DNA from: an uncultured Pseudomonadota bacterium
GTDB lineage: Bacteria; Myxococcota_A; UBA796; SXON01
DNA: 35,551 nucleotides
Direction of reading: 5' to 3'
Assembly (NCBI GenBank): GCA_903844155.1
Contig: CAIMSU010000261.1
Span: forward strand, 1 to 35,551
The translations under genes and the position numbers were made by a program. How positions within the stretch are numbered: position 1 is the stretch's first letter; every line of letters starts with the position of its first letter. Positions 22,692 through 35,515 of this stretch are shown here, in pieces. The notes below the pieces were generated by a model. That model ran no database searches. It had not been told where the DNA came from and was given only the letters and a program-made list of their open reading frames with translations.

Positions 22692-24047
22692 ATGCCCGTT
22701 CACGGCTCCCGGCGTTGTTCGTCCACCGCACGCCTCCTCGCCCTCACCCTCACCCCCGCTTGCACCCACGGCGGCACCATCGACGTGCCCGTCTCCAACC
22801 CCGTGACCGTCACCCTCGACGCGAACATCGCCACCGTCCTCCACCTCACCTGGACCACGACCACGGCGGTCGCCAGCACGGTCTCGTTTGGCGAGGGCAG
22901 CGCCTACGATCGCGTCGTCACCGAGCCCACCGCGACCACAACGCATGCGGTGAGCCTGACCGGTCTGCACGCCGACACGGACGTTCACTACCAGGTCGAC
23001 GCCGCCGGCACGGCCGAGGACCAGGGGGACGCCGTCGCCCACACCGGCCCGCTCCCGCGCGATCTCCACGCCTTCACGGTCTCCTCGCCGATGACCAACG
23101 CGAACGTCGGCCCGTACGTCCTCACCAGCTTGCTCTCGTTCAACGCCCACACCAGCACGATGGTCATCCTGGACAGCGCCGGCGCGGTCGTGTGGTACTG
23201 GCGCGTGACGGGCGACGTGGAGAGCGTGCGCGAAACGCAGGACGGCACAGGCGTTGCCTTCATTGTCGAGGCCGACGGGCACCACGAGCTGAGCACGTTC
23301 GACCTCGTGTCCTGGGACGGCGTCGCCACCGAGATCCCGGCGCCATGGGCGCACCACGACCTCGCGGAGGTCTCGGACGGCCTCTGGGTCGTGCCCGTCA
23401 GCGATTTCCAGACGATCGATGGGGTCGCGGTGGCCGGCGATCAGCTCGTGGAGATCGACGCGAACGGGCTCGGGCGCGTGATCTGGGACGCGTTCGGGGC
23501 GCTGACGGTCGAGCAGAACGACGGCTGGACCGCGGGCGACCTGCCCGGCTACGCCGACTGGACCCACGCGAACGGGCTGGCCTACGACCCCGTCGCAGAC
23601 ACGCTCTACGCCTCGCTCTACTTTCCCGAGGAGCTGGTGAAGGTCGAGCGGGCCACAGGCGCGACGGACTGGATCCTGGGCGGGAACGAAGGCCAGTTCG
23701 CCTTCCGGAACAGCGGCGCCTTCGGCCCCCAACACGCGCCGGAGCTGACCTCGCAGGGCCTCCGCCTGTTCGACAACCACAACGTCGACGGCTCCCGCGC
23801 CGTCGAACTCTCCCTGGACGAATCCGCGATGACGGCGACGGAGACGTGGTCCTGGTCACCGCCAACCGCCGTCTGGACGCCTGTGTTCGGCGACGTGCAC
23901 CGCTTCGACGACGGGAGCGCGCTCACCGGCTGGGGGATGACGGGCGGGATCCGCGCGGTGGACGCCTCGGGCGGCGAAGCCGGAGAATGGCAGGCGACAA
24001 CTGGGGACATCGTCGGGCAGGTTTCGACGGTCGACGGTTTTGAGTAA
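22692..24047 (+). CDS. Arylsulfotransferase-like (ASST) beta-propeller lipoprotein, copy 1
   Basis: The 451-residue product has a signal peptide ending in the lipobox LTPAC, so it is an envelope lipoprotein. Residues 35 to 125 form a fibronectin-like N-terminal domain. The rest has the repeated strand pattern of an arylsulfotransferase propeller: GAVVWYWRVTGDVES, DWTHANGLAYDPVADTLYASLYFPEELVKVERATGATDWILGG and LRLFDNHN. H292 and N294 in THANG match the H356/N358 pair of the E. coli enzyme, but the Arg that follows in that enzyme (SSR) appears as Tyr here (SLYFPEE), so sulfotransfer activity is uncertain. ATG 22692 is chosen over GTG 22677 because the signal peptide follows it closely. A close paralogue lies at 31302-32552. 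Confidence 0.8.
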   Translation: MPVHGSRRCSSTARLLALTLTPACTHGGTIDVPVSNPVTVTLDANIATVLHLTWTTTTAVASTVSFGEGSAYDRVVTEPTATTTHAVSLTGLHADTDVHYQVDAAGTAEDQGDAVAHTGPLPRDLHAFTVSSPMTNANVGPYVLTSLLSFNAHTSTMVILDSAGAVVWYWRVTGDVESVRETQDGTGVAFIVEADGHHELSTFDLVSWDGVATEIPAPWAHHDLAEVSDGLWVVPVSDFQTIDGVAVAGDQLVEIDANGLGRVIWDAFGALTVEQNDGWTAGDLPGYADWTHANGLAYDPVADTLYASLYFPEELVKVERATGATDWILGGNEGQFAFRNSGAFGPQHAPELTSQGLRLFDNHNVDGSRAVELSLDESAMTATETWSWSPPTAVWTPVFGDVHRFDDGSALTGWGMTGGIRAVDASGGEAGEWQATTGDIVGQVSTVDGFE

Positions 24048-24072
24048 CTACCCCTCCGCGTCTTTTGTGGTA

Positions 24073-24089
24073 CTGTCGCGGCGCGACAG
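24073..24089. promoter_or_regulatory. Perfect 8-1-8 palindrome upstream of the small secreted protein gene
   Basis: CTGTCGCG-G-CGCGACAG is a perfect inverted repeat with a one-base centre, 42 bases before ATG 24132. A further half-site CTGTCG follows at 24096-24101. The position between the stop at 24047 and the next start suits an operator for a dimeric repressor, but it could instead be the stem of a terminator for the preceding gene. No T-run follows. Confidence 0.35.
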
Positions 24090-24131
24090 AACTTGCTGTC
24101 GTTTCCCTTGCGCCACCTCCGGAGACCGCTC

Positions 24132-24572
24132 ATGCTCACCCGCTCCACGATCCTCGCCGCCCTCCTCGTCCTTCCTGTTTCCGCGTTCGCCAAGTCGGAC
24201 GACAGCCACAAGTCCGACAGCGACAGCCACCACAGCGACAGCCACCACAGCGACGAGAGCAAGGTGTCGTGCCCTTGCTTCACCAAAAAGACCTTGAAGA
24301 GCGAATTCGGCAAGAGCGACCTGTGCTTTGACTACACCGCCACCTCGACCCATGGCAACGGCACCTACCTCGCCTACTACACGGGCCAGGGCAAGGAAGC
24401 CGGCGTTGCCGACTGGTACTATGCGTCCGTCCCGTTCTGCGCGGACGTGAACCTGACCACGGGCGCCGGGGCGTTCGTGGCCCCGGTCACCACGGACCAG
24501 TACGACGCCTGCGCCGACATCGTGCTGGACGTGGCCGAGGACCTCGGCCTGAAGTGCGCGACGGCGCCGTAG
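24132..24572 (+). CDS. Small secreted protein with His/Ser/Asp-rich N-terminus (146 aa)
   Basis: The family is not recognised. ATG 24132 is preferred over the upstream ATG 24093 because it has GGAG 7 bases before it and opens directly onto a clean signal peptide ending ALLVLPVSAFA, with cleavage near residue 20. The mature protein starts with a low-complexity stretch built from S-D-S-H-H units (residues 21-44), a plausible binder of Zn, Ni or Cu ions. It then has a folded part with five cysteines (SCPCF, LCFDY, FCADV, DACAD, KCATAP: six counting both in CPC) that could form disulfides in the periplasm. The leader CCGGAGACC is shared with the MopE-repeat lipoprotein gene at 27028, hinting at similar translation signals. 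Confidence 0.7.
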   Translation: MLTRSTILAALLVLPVSAFAKSDDSHKSDSDSHHSDSHHSDESKVSCPCFTKKTLKSEFGKSDLCFDYTATSTHGNGTYLAYYTGQGKEAGVADWYYASVPFCADVNLTTGAGAFVAPVTTDQYDACADIVLDVAEDLGLKCATAP

Positions 24573-24611
24573 CGCCTACCAGCACGGCCGATTTCGGGCT
24601 ACCCGCCGAGG

Positions 24612-26933
24612 ATGCCGAGCGCCAACCCGTCGCCTGAACCCGACGTGTTGGACGCGCGCATCGCCGCGGAGCTTGAGCAGTATTGGGGCTACACGTCGTT
24701 GCGCCCCTTGCAGCGCGAGGCGGTCCTCGCAAGCGTGCGAGGGCGAGACTCGGTCGTGGTGATGCCGACGGGCGGTGGCAAGTCGCTGTGCTACCAGCTC
24801 CCGCCGCTGCTGCGGAGCCAGGGGGAGCGGTCGCTCTGCCTCGTCGTCTCGCCGCTGATCGCGTTGATGAAAGACCAGGTCGACGGCCTGAAGTTGTTGG
24901 GGTACCCGGCGGCGGCGCTGTACAGCGGCCATGGCGCGGATGAGCTTGGGGACGTCCGACGAAAGCTCGAGCAGGGGCAGCTTCGGCTGTTGATGACCTC
25001 ACCGGAACGGCTGCTGACGGACGGTTTTCTGGAGCTGCTACGAGCGCTACAGGCGCGGTCGGGCGCGGGTGTGGCGAACGTCGCGATCGACGAGGCGCAC
25101 TGCATCAGCCAGTGGGGCCATGATTTTCGCCCCGAGTACCGCCGACTCGCGGAGCTACGCGAGGTGCTGCCCGGCGTGCCGGTCCACGCGTACACCGCCA
25201 CGGCGACGCCCCGGGTCCGCGACGACATTGCCTGGCAGCTCCGCATGGAGGATCCCGCCGTGCTGGTAGGCGTGTTCGACCGTCCAAACCTGACGTATCG
25301 GGTGTTGCCCCGGGTGGGACAGGGCGAGGACCAGATCGCCGAGCAGCTTCGCCGGCGAACGGGAGCCGCGGCAGGCGACGGGCAGGATGCGGCGATCGTC
25401 TACTGCATCAGCCGCAAGCAGACGGAGCAGCTCGCCGAGGGGCTGACGGCGCGCGGGTTTCACGCCGAGGCCTACCATGCGGGCATCGAGGCGCGGCAGC
25501 GGGCGCGGATCCAGGATGATTTTCTCGCTGAGCGGCTCCCCGTCGTCGTCGCGACGGTCGCGTTCGGGATGGGGATCGACCGGGGCGACGTTCGGACAGT
25601 TGTGCACGCGTCGATGCCCAAGTCGGTCGAAGCGTACCAGCAGGAGACGGGTCGGGCAGGGCGGGACGGGCTGCCGGCAGACTGTGTGTTGCTCTACGCG
25701 GCGTCGGACGTGGTCCGTTGGGGCCAACTGATGGAGCGGTCGGCGGCGGACAGTCAGACGGAGGTGCCGCCCGAGGTGATGCAGGCCCAGCGCGATCTGT
25801 TGAACCGCATGCAGCGGCTGGCGACGGGCACACAGTGCAGACATCAAGCGCTTTCCGAGTATTTTGGCCAGACCTACGCTTCCCCGGGGGGCGAGAGCTG
25901 TGGCGCGTGCGATGTGTGTCTGCTCGAGCTGGAGGAGATCCCGGACTCCACGATGATCGCCCGGAAGGTGCTCTCCTGCGTGGCCCGGCTGCGCGGGACG
26001 CGGAACGAGGCGTTCGGCGCTGTGTACGTCGCCGAGGTGCTTCGGGGTGCGGCGACGGCGCGCGTGCTTGCGCGAGGGCACGACAAGCTCACCACGTGGG
26101 GCCTGCTCAAGGACATCGACAAGGACACGCTCGTCGGCTTCATGAACCAGCTTGTGGACCTTGGCGCGCTGGCCCGGGACGAGGGCGAGTTTCCCGTGCT
26201 CCGGCTCACCTCGGCCGCCGGTCCGATCCTGCGGGACGAGCAGCCCGTGCGCCTGTTGCGAGCGAAGACGGCCAATGCAAGCACGGCCGCCCAACGCAAG
26301 CGTCGGCTGGTCGACGGCTCTGCGGCAACCGTGCTTTCCGGCGACGAAGCCGGGTTGTTCGAGGCGTTGCGCGCCCTGCGCCGGGATATTGCCCGGGAGC
26401 TTGGCGTTCCCCCGTACATCGTGTTCGGCGACGCCGCGCTGGAGGAGATGGCCCGGGTGCGGCCGGGCACGCTCGCCGGCTTTGGGGCGATCAAGGGCGT
26501 GGGTCGGGCGAAGCTCGCACAGTTCGGCGAGCGATTCTCCACGCTGATCGCCGCCCATTGCGCCCAGCACGGGATCGCGCCGGCGAGGGTCCCTGCGTAT
26601 GCGGCTCCGACCGCGCCCGCTCCAGCGCCGGGGGAGATGCAACGGGCCGCCGCTCGCCTGTTTGAACGCGGTCTTCCGCTGGCGGAGGTCGCGCGGGAGC
26701 TCAATCGGGCGCCGTCGACCGTCATGCAGTACCTGCTCGAATGGATCGGGGCGTCGTGCCCTGCGTCGGTTGGAGCGTGGGTCACGGACGCGGACTACGC
26801 ACGCATCCTCGCGGGCGTGCAGGTGGTGGAGAGCGACCGGCTACGCCCGCTTTTCGATCACTTTTCGGGGGAGATCCCGTTTGACACGCTGCGGATCGTG
26901 CTCACACACCGGAGCGGCCTGGGGCGCGGGTAG
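24612..26933 (+). CDS. recQ: ATP-dependent DNA helicase RecQ
   Basis: A 3'-5' superfamily 2 DNA helicase acting in recombination and replication-fork repair. The 773-residue product has the full set: Walker A MPTGGGKS (51-58), DEAH (160-163) with HCISQWGHDFRPEY, SAT-equivalent TATATPRVRDDI, motif VI YQQETGRAGRDGLPADC, and the zinc site with CRHQALSEYFG and SCGACDVC. An RQC winged-helix region, an HRDC domain (FEALRALRRDIARELGVPPYIVFGDAAL ...) and a C-terminal helix-turn-helix extension (ARLFERGLPLAEVARELNRAPSTVMQYLLEWI) follow. It is longer than the roughly 600-residue E. coli protein because of that extension, which occurs in a subset of RecQ proteins. It is flanked by envelope protein genes unrelated to DNA repair. 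Confidence 0.95.
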   Translation: MPSANPSPEPDVLDARIAAELEQYWGYTSLRPLQREAVLASVRGRDSVVVMPTGGGKSLCYQLPPLLRSQGERSLCLVVSPLIALMKDQVDGLKLLGYPAAALYSGHGADELGDVRRKLEQGQLRLLMTSPERLLTDGFLELLRALQARSGAGVANVAIDEAHCISQWGHDFRPEYRRLAELREVLPGVPVHAYTATATPRVRDDIAWQLRMEDPAVLVGVFDRPNLTYRVLPRVGQGEDQIAEQLRRRTGAAAGDGQDAAIVYCISRKQTEQLAEGLTARGFHAEAYHAGIEARQRARIQDDFLAERLPVVVATVAFGMGIDRGDVRTVVHASMPKSVEAYQQETGRAGRDGLPADCVLLYAASDVVRWGQLMERSAADSQTEVPPEVMQAQRDLLNRMQRLATGTQCRHQALSEYFGQTYASPGGESCGACDVCLLELEEIPDSTMIARKVLSCVARLRGTRNEAFGAVYVAEVLRGAATARVLARGHDKLTTWGLLKDIDKDTLVGFMNQLVDLGALARDEGEFPVLRLTSAAGPILRDEQPVRLLRAKTANASTAAQRKRRLVDGSAATVLSGDEAGLFEALRALRRDIARELGVPPYIVFGDAALEEMARVRPGTLAGFGAIKGVGRAKLAQFGERFSTLIAAHCAQHGIAPARVPAYAAPTAPAPAPGEMQRAAARLFERGLPLAEVARELNRAPSTVMQYLLEWIGASCPASVGAWVTDADYARILAGVQVVESDRLRPLFDHFSGEIPFDTLRIVLTHRSGLGRG

Positions 26934-27027
26934 GCGAGCGTCACCATCGGCGACGGTTTCCGCGAGCCGACCCGCGACAACCGCCGCTCGGCGGGGCATA
27001 TTGGCGCACGTTTCCGGAGACCACCCC

Positions 27028-31230
<4,203 letters not shown>

Positions 31231-31301
31231 CCCTCCCCGCCGCCGGCACCCGCTCGCTCGCGCCGCTCTTCGCCATCGCCCTCTTCGGGTGCGGGCCCGG
31301 G

Positions 31302-32552
31302 GTGTCCGTCACCGCGACCGTCGACCCCACCATCGCCACGGTCCTGCATCTTTCGTGGACCACGCCAACGGCGGTTGCCCAGAGCGTGTCGTTCGGTGAG
31401 GGCGACGTCTACGATCGGGTGGTGACCGAAGCGAGCGCGAGCACCACGCACGCCGTGAGCCTGACCGGCCTGCATGCCGACACAGACGTTCACTATCAGG
31501 TGGATGCCGCCGGCTCCTCCGAAGATCGCGGCGACGCCGTCGCCCGTACCGGCGCCCTCCCACGTGATCTCCACACCTTTGAGGTCGTCTCCCCGATGAC
31601 CAACGCGAACCTCGGTCCCTACGTCGTCACCAGCCTGCTCACCTACGTGGACGAGACGAGCACGGTGCTTGTGGTGGACGCCTCGGGCGCGGTCGTCTGG
31701 TATTGGCGGGTGACGGGCGGGATCGACAGCGTGCGACCAACACGTGACGGAACCGGGGTGGTATTTGTCGTCGACCACTCCGCCGACCGGACGCAGAACA
31801 CCCTCGATCGGGTGTGGTTTGACGGGCGGGCGACCGAGACGCCGGCGCCATGGGCCCATCACGACGTCGCGGAGGTCTCCGACGGGCTCTGGGTTGTGCC
31901 CGTCAGCACGTTCCTGACCATCGACTCAGAGAACGTGGCCGGCGATCAATTCGTGGAGATCGACGCCGACGGGTTCGGCCGCGTGATCTGGGACGCCTTT
32001 GACGCGCTGACCGTCGTGCGGAACAACGGATGGACCTCCGGGATCATCCCGGGTGCGGAAGACTGGACGCACACCAACGGCCTCGCCTACGATCCCGTCG
32101 CGGACACGATCGTTGCGTCGCTGTACTTTCCCGAGGAGGTCGTGAAGGTGGAGCGGGCGACCGGGGCGACCGATTGGGTGCTGGGCGGTACGGACAACAC
32201 GTTCACGTTCCCGAACGGCGCCCAATTCGGGCCGCAGCACGCGCCCGAGCTGACGGCGTCCGGGCTCCGGCTCTTCGACAACTACGACATGTCCGGCTCG
32301 CGCGTCGTGGAGCTCGCGCTGGACGAGTCGGCGCTCACGGCGACGCAGACCTGGTCCTGGGGCCCCACGACGCCGCTCTGGACGCCGATCCTGGGCGACG
32401 TCCACCGCTACGACGACGGCAGCGCGCTGAGCGCGTGGGGGCTCACGGGCGACGTCCTTGCCGTTGACGGCGCCGGTGGCTCCGCGGGCGAGTGGCTGGC
32501 CGGCGCCGGCGACGTGGTGGGGCAGGTGTCGGACCTGGCAGCGTTTCGCTGA
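31302..32552 (+). CDS. Arylsulfotransferase-like (ASST) beta-propeller protein, copy 2
   Basis: This is a close paralogue of the protein at 22692-24047 along its whole length (shared TVLHLSWTTPTAVAQSVSFGEG, SLTGLHADTDVHYQVDAAG, PMTNANLGPYVVTSLL). H257 and N259 in THTNG match the ASST H/N pair, and again Tyr replaces the Arg of the E. coli enzyme (SLYFPEE). GTG 31302 is the first canonical start, giving 416 residues. However, the same frame continues upstream without a stop and encodes SLAPLFAIALFGC, a signal peptide with lipobox, at 31254-31292, so the true product is probably a lipoprotein starting further up. The only candidate there is CTG 31224, overlapping the end of the previous gene. 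Translation coupling to that gene is therefore plausible. Confidence 0.75.
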   Translation: MSVTATVDPTIATVLHLSWTTPTAVAQSVSFGEGDVYDRVVTEASASTTHAVSLTGLHADTDVHYQVDAAGSSEDRGDAVARTGALPRDLHTFEVVSPMTNANLGPYVVTSLLTYVDETSTVLVVDASGAVVWYWRVTGGIDSVRPTRDGTGVVFVVDHSADRTQNTLDRVWFDGRATETPAPWAHHDVAEVSDGLWVVPVSTFLTIDSENVAGDQFVEIDADGFGRVIWDAFDALTVVRNNGWTSGIIPGAEDWTHTNGLAYDPVADTIVASLYFPEEVVKVERATGATDWVLGGTDNTFTFPNGAQFGPQHAPELTASGLRLFDNYDMSGSRVVELALDESALTATQTWSWGPTTPLWTPILGDVHRYDDGSALSAWGLTGDVLAVDGAGGSAGEWLAGAGDVVGQVSDLAAFR

Positions 32553-32627
32553 CCCTCCACGTCAGCGTCGCGTTCGGGCGGTTGATCGGGAATGCCCTCC
32601 GCCTGGCGCGGTGGTAGAGCCGGGAGC

Positions 32628-33803
32628 ATGGTCAACCCCATCGCGCTCGCCATCCCCTTCCTGCTCGGCGGGGTGGTGTTCGAGGTGCGGGCGGCGAGGA
32701 CGCGGTCGCGGGTGGCTGGAGGGCTCGACAAACGCCCGATCTACCGCCCGGCGGACGCGCTCGCCGACCTTGGCTGTGGGGTCGTCTCGCAGGCGACAGG
32801 CCTGTTCCTGACCGGCGTCGTCGAGGCTGGCGCCTACGTCGCCGCGTTCCGGCTGGTGTCGCCCTTCGAACTGCCCGCTACCAGCCCCTGGACGTGGATC
32901 TTTGCCTTCGTCGCCGTGGACTTCTGCTACTACTGGTGGCACCGCGCGAGCCATCGGGTGAACGTGATGTGGGCGGCCCACGTCGTGCACCACCAAAGCG
33001 AGGATTACAACCTCGCCGTCGCCCTCCGCCAGGCCATCTTCACGCCACTGACGTCCATCCCGTTCTACCTCCCGCTCGTTCTTGTCGGCGTCTCACCGCT
33101 GGAGTTTCTCACATGCGCGGCGTTGAATACGCTGCTCCAGTTCTGGTTCCACACCCGCCTCATCGACCGCATGCCCGCCTGGTTCGAGGCCGTCCTCAAC
33201 ACCCCCTCCCATCATCGCGTCCACCACGGCATCAACCCGGCGTACATCGACCGGAATCACGGTGGCGTGTTCATCCTCTGGGATCGGCTCTTTGGCACGT
33301 TCCAGGCGGAGGAGGCAGAGCCCGTCTACGGCGTGGTGGAGGGGCACCCGACCTACGATGTGCTGGCAGCCAACGTTCTGCCGATCCTCAAGCTTGGGCG
33401 CAACATGGCCCGCGCCGGTGTCCTCGACGGGGTGAAGCTGGCGTTCTCGCCGCCGGAGTGGCGACCGCCGTCCCTCGGCGGGCCGGTCGTCATCCCGGAG
33501 CCGGCAGTCGCTGTTCGGTATGACCCGGTGGTGCCACCCGCGGTCCGGCGCTACGCGATCGCCTGGTTCGTGCCGATGTCCGCGGTGCTCCTGGCGATGT
33601 TGTGGGCAGCCGGGGGAAACCTGGGCGCGAGCACGGTGGACGGCCGATGGTTCTGGCTTGGCTTCCTCTTCATCGTCGCCACAGAAGTCAGCCAGGGCGC
33701 GCTGCTGGACGGACGAGCCTACGCGCGCCGCGTTGAGGCGTTACGCCTCGCCGTGGTGCTTCCTGCGCTGATCCTCGGGGCTCTGGCTTTGGCGCGGGGG
33801 TGA
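32628..33803 (+). CDS. Fatty acid hydroxylase / sterol desaturase superfamily membrane protein
   Basis: The superfamily uses a di-iron centre held by eight histidines to hydroxylate or desaturate lipids. The 391-residue product shows the histidine boxes: WWHRASHR (H105, H109), HVVHHQ (H118, H121, H122), FWFHT (H175) and HHRVHHG (H195, H196, H199, H200), followed by NHGGVFILWDRLFGTF (210 onward), typical of the alkylglycerol monooxygenase-like branch. Several membrane spans surround these, and two or three more occur in the C-terminal 100 residues, after the catalytic region. ATG 32628 has GGGAG close upstream. The substrate is not predictable; an ether lipid or sterol-like lipid is possible. 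The gene ends 14 bases before the convergent aspartic protease gene. Confidence 0.85.
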   Translation: MVNPIALAIPFLLGGVVFEVRAARTRSRVAGGLDKRPIYRPADALADLGCGVVSQATGLFLTGVVEAGAYVAAFRLVSPFELPATSPWTWIFAFVAVDFCYYWWHRASHRVNVMWAAHVVHHQSEDYNLAVALRQAIFTPLTSIPFYLPLVLVGVSPLEFLTCAALNTLLQFWFHTRLIDRMPAWFEAVLNTPSHHRVHHGINPAYIDRNHGGVFILWDRLFGTFQAEEAEPVYGVVEGHPTYDVLAANVLPILKLGRNMARAGVLDGVKLAFSPPEWRPPSLGGPVVIPEPAVAVRYDPVVPPAVRRYAIAWFVPMSAVLLAMLWAAGGNLGASTVDGRWFWLGFLFIVATEVSQGALLDGRAYARRVEALRLAVVLPALILGALALARG

Positions 33804-33817
33804 CGCGTGACAGGGGC

Positions 33818-35209
33818 CTACTGCAGCCCGGGCGGCCGCGGAGGAGGCCCGCGGAAGTGGGGCATGAGCTGGAACCAGGGCACGCCGTCCTTTTGCTCGG
33901 GCTTGTTCGCGGGTGCGAACGAGGACGAGCACCCCGACTCCGGGGCCAACCCGATCCTGTTGTTCGTCACGTCAAACACCGTCAACAGGCCCGCGAGCAT
34001 CGTGTCGCCGAACAGGGAGTAGGCGTTGCGACCGCCCGACCCGGAGGAGCTCATGGCCCAGCAGAACTCTGAGCTCCCGTGCCCGGTCGAGTACTCGTAC
34101 AGGTAAGAGCGCGTAGGCGCCAGCTCCACGGTGAACGTGCCGCCGTCGGCGTTCTGCAGCTTGAGCGTGAACGCGGGGAGGGTGGCGTTCACGTCTGCCG
34201 CGGTGACGCCGCTCGCTGAGACGCAGCTCCCGCGACTGGAGTCCGCGAGCGTGGAGCTTGGGAACAGCGACTTGAACCCCGAGTCGTTGTTGATGGCTGA
34301 GAGGATGGAGTTCTCGGCGGGCGTCGGCACGTAGGAGATGCTTGTCCCCGTGTCGAGGATGACGTAGCCGAGGTCTGAGGTGTTCAGCCCGAGGCTCGAT
34401 CCGCCGATGGAGATGTCGTCGAGGTCGATGGAGAAGTAGGGGTTGGTGTAGGTGTCGATCGCCACCATCGGCGTGTACTTCACCGTCGTGCTCGCCGCGC
34501 TGCTGTCGTAGCCGCCGACCCACATGTCCCCCTTGTCCGTGCAGAGACGGAACGCCATCTCGTCTGCCACGCCCTTGGCCGCGACCTGGTCCATCCACGA
34601 GGTCGTGTTGCGGTAGAGCAGCTCGTCGGTCCCGAGGCCGACGATGCCCTGGTAGTCGTTGCCGGAGAAGAAGCTGTTGTCCGTTGTGATGTTGACAAAG
34701 TCGACCTTCACGCTGGGAACGCCGGTCACCGAGACGGTGTCCTCATACACGTCGCCCGACCAGCCGCTGCCATCGCCGTACGTCGCCGTCACGGTCTTGT
34801 TCTTGTCGGTGGCGCCGCTGCCGGGGGTGTAGGTCGGCGAGACGCTGCGGCAGCAGCCGGAACCCGCTACCGCCGCGGTGGTCGAGCCGGTGTCGACGAT
34901 CTCGGCGAACGTGCCCGTGCCAATGCCCATCTTCATCGTGTAGGAGAACGCTCCGAGGCTCACGAGGGGGATGTGGATGGCGTCGCCACTGCTCGTGTCG
35001 GTGTCCGTATCGGTATCGGTGTCCGTATCGGTGTCGGTGTCCGTATCGGTGTCGGTGTCGGTGTCCGTATCGGTGTCCGCCGAGGAGTCCCCGGACGTGT
35101 CGATGACGCTGCTGTCGTGCTTGCCGATGGTGATGTGACCACCGGCCTTGGGTCCGCAGGCGGCGAGGAGGACGAGGGGTGAGAGCGGGAGGAGTGCTGC
35201 GAGGCGCAT
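33818..35209 (-). CDS. Pepsin-like aspartic protease lipoprotein
   Basis: The only gene on the - strand. From ATG 35209 the 463-residue product has a signal peptide with lipobox LAAC (C18). ATG 35239 is an alternative, but it would place ten extra residues before the leader. Residues 45-72 are (Asp-Thr)14, a flexible acidic spacer between the lipid anchor and the catalytic part. The rest is a two-lobed family A1 peptidase: catalytic D106 in VDTGSTTA, flap Y144 in ATYGDGSGWSGDVYEDTV, and catalytic D286 in LDTGTSISYVP, with NDYQGIVGLG and YSLFGDTMLAGLLTVFDVTNNRIGLAP, the pepsin-type ending. Such proteins are abundant in eukaryotes and scattered in bacteria. No activation propeptide is obvious apart from the linker. 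The likely role is extracellular proteolysis at the cell surface. Confidence 0.88.
   Translation of the reverse strand: MRLAALLPLSPLVLLAACGPKAGGHITIGKHDSSVIDTSGDSSADTDTDTDTDTDTDTDTDTDTDTDTDTDTSSGDAIHIPLVSLGAFSYTMKMGIGTGTFAEIVDTGSTTAAVAGSGCCRSVSPTYTPGSGATDKNKTVTATYGDGSGWSGDVYEDTVSVTGVPSVKVDFVNITTDNSFFSGNDYQGIVGLGTDELLYRNTTSWMDQVAAKGVADEMAFRLCTDKGDMWVGGYDSSAASTTVKYTPMVAIDTYTNPYFSIDLDDISIGGSSLGLNTSDLGYVILDTGTSISYVPTPAENSILSAINNDSGFKSLFPSSTLADSSRGSCVSASGVTAADVNATLPAFTLKLQNADGGTFTVELAPTRSYLYEYSTGHGSSEFCWAMSSSGSGGRNAYSLFGDTMLAGLLTVFDVTNNRIGLAPESGCSSSFAPANKPEQKDGVPWFQLMPHFRGPPPRPPGLQ
34995..35078 (-). repeat. Six-base tandem repeat encoding (Asp-Thr)14
   Basis: Fourteen hexamer units, written on the + strand as GTGTCG, GTGTCC or GTATCG, encode alternating Asp and Thr in the protease linker. 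The three variants are interspersed, as expected for a microsatellite-like tract that expands and is then marked by synonymous changes. Unit number could vary between strains and alter the spacer length without breaking the frame. Confidence 0.9.
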
Positions 35210-35328
35210 GGGCGTTCCGGGGGCACGCGCACTATGCATCCCCGTGGCCGAAGTTCAAGAGAACTGTGCGCGCTTGCAGACTCTTGACGGGGTGGGCAAG
35301 CCCCGGTGGGCGATCGGGCTCGACGCCC
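35210..35328. other. Upstream region of the aspartic protease gene
   Basis: This short stretch separates the protease start from the dispersed repeat. It should hold the protease promoter, reading leftward. The - strand gives CCCCGGAACGCCC just before ATG 35209, a weak ribosome binding site. No clear promoter hexamers or hairpins are seen. Confidence 0.4.
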
Positions 35329-35515
35329 GTTCAAATCGACGCGCTACTCTGTTTTCTGAGGGGGGCGGCTGCTCGCCGCCCCCCTCCGGCCGCCAAGGGC
35401 GGCCGACCCCCGGGCCGGGCCCTAACGCTGATTCGGAGTACCGACTCAGCGCGACTTTGCGCGGGCGGAAGCGCCGGAGTACCGGCGGCCGCCCGCGCAA
35501 AGGTCCGGGCCGGCC
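35329..35515 (+). repeat. Full copy of the dispersed structured repeat
   Basis: This matches 14027-14213 end to end. Stem 1: GAGGGGGGCGGC (35357-35368) with GCCGCCCCCCTC (35374-35385). Stem 2: GCTGATTCGG (35426-35435) with CCGACTCAGC (35440-35449), one mismatch. Stem 3: CTTTGCGCGGGCGG (35454-35467) with CCGCCCGCGCAAAG (35488-35501), enclosing the inner CGCCGG/CCGGCG stem. The stems differ from the other full copy at paired positions. It lies in non-coding DNA upstream of the protease gene. The conserved core between stems 1 and 2 includes CCTCCGGCCGCC and ACCCCCGGGCCGGGCCCT. Confidence 0.85.

Noticed and set aside
26980-26993. Hairpin CCGCCG-CT-CGGCGG between recQ and the MopE-repeat gene as a terminator
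   Set aside because: The stem is short with almost no loop, and no T-run follows; in DNA this rich in G and C such palindromes are expected by chance.
35255-35500. An 81-residue - strand ORF that resembles the start of another - strand ORF at 14245
   Set aside because: The similarity exists because both lie over copies of the dispersed repeat. It reflects the repeat DNA, not a protein family.
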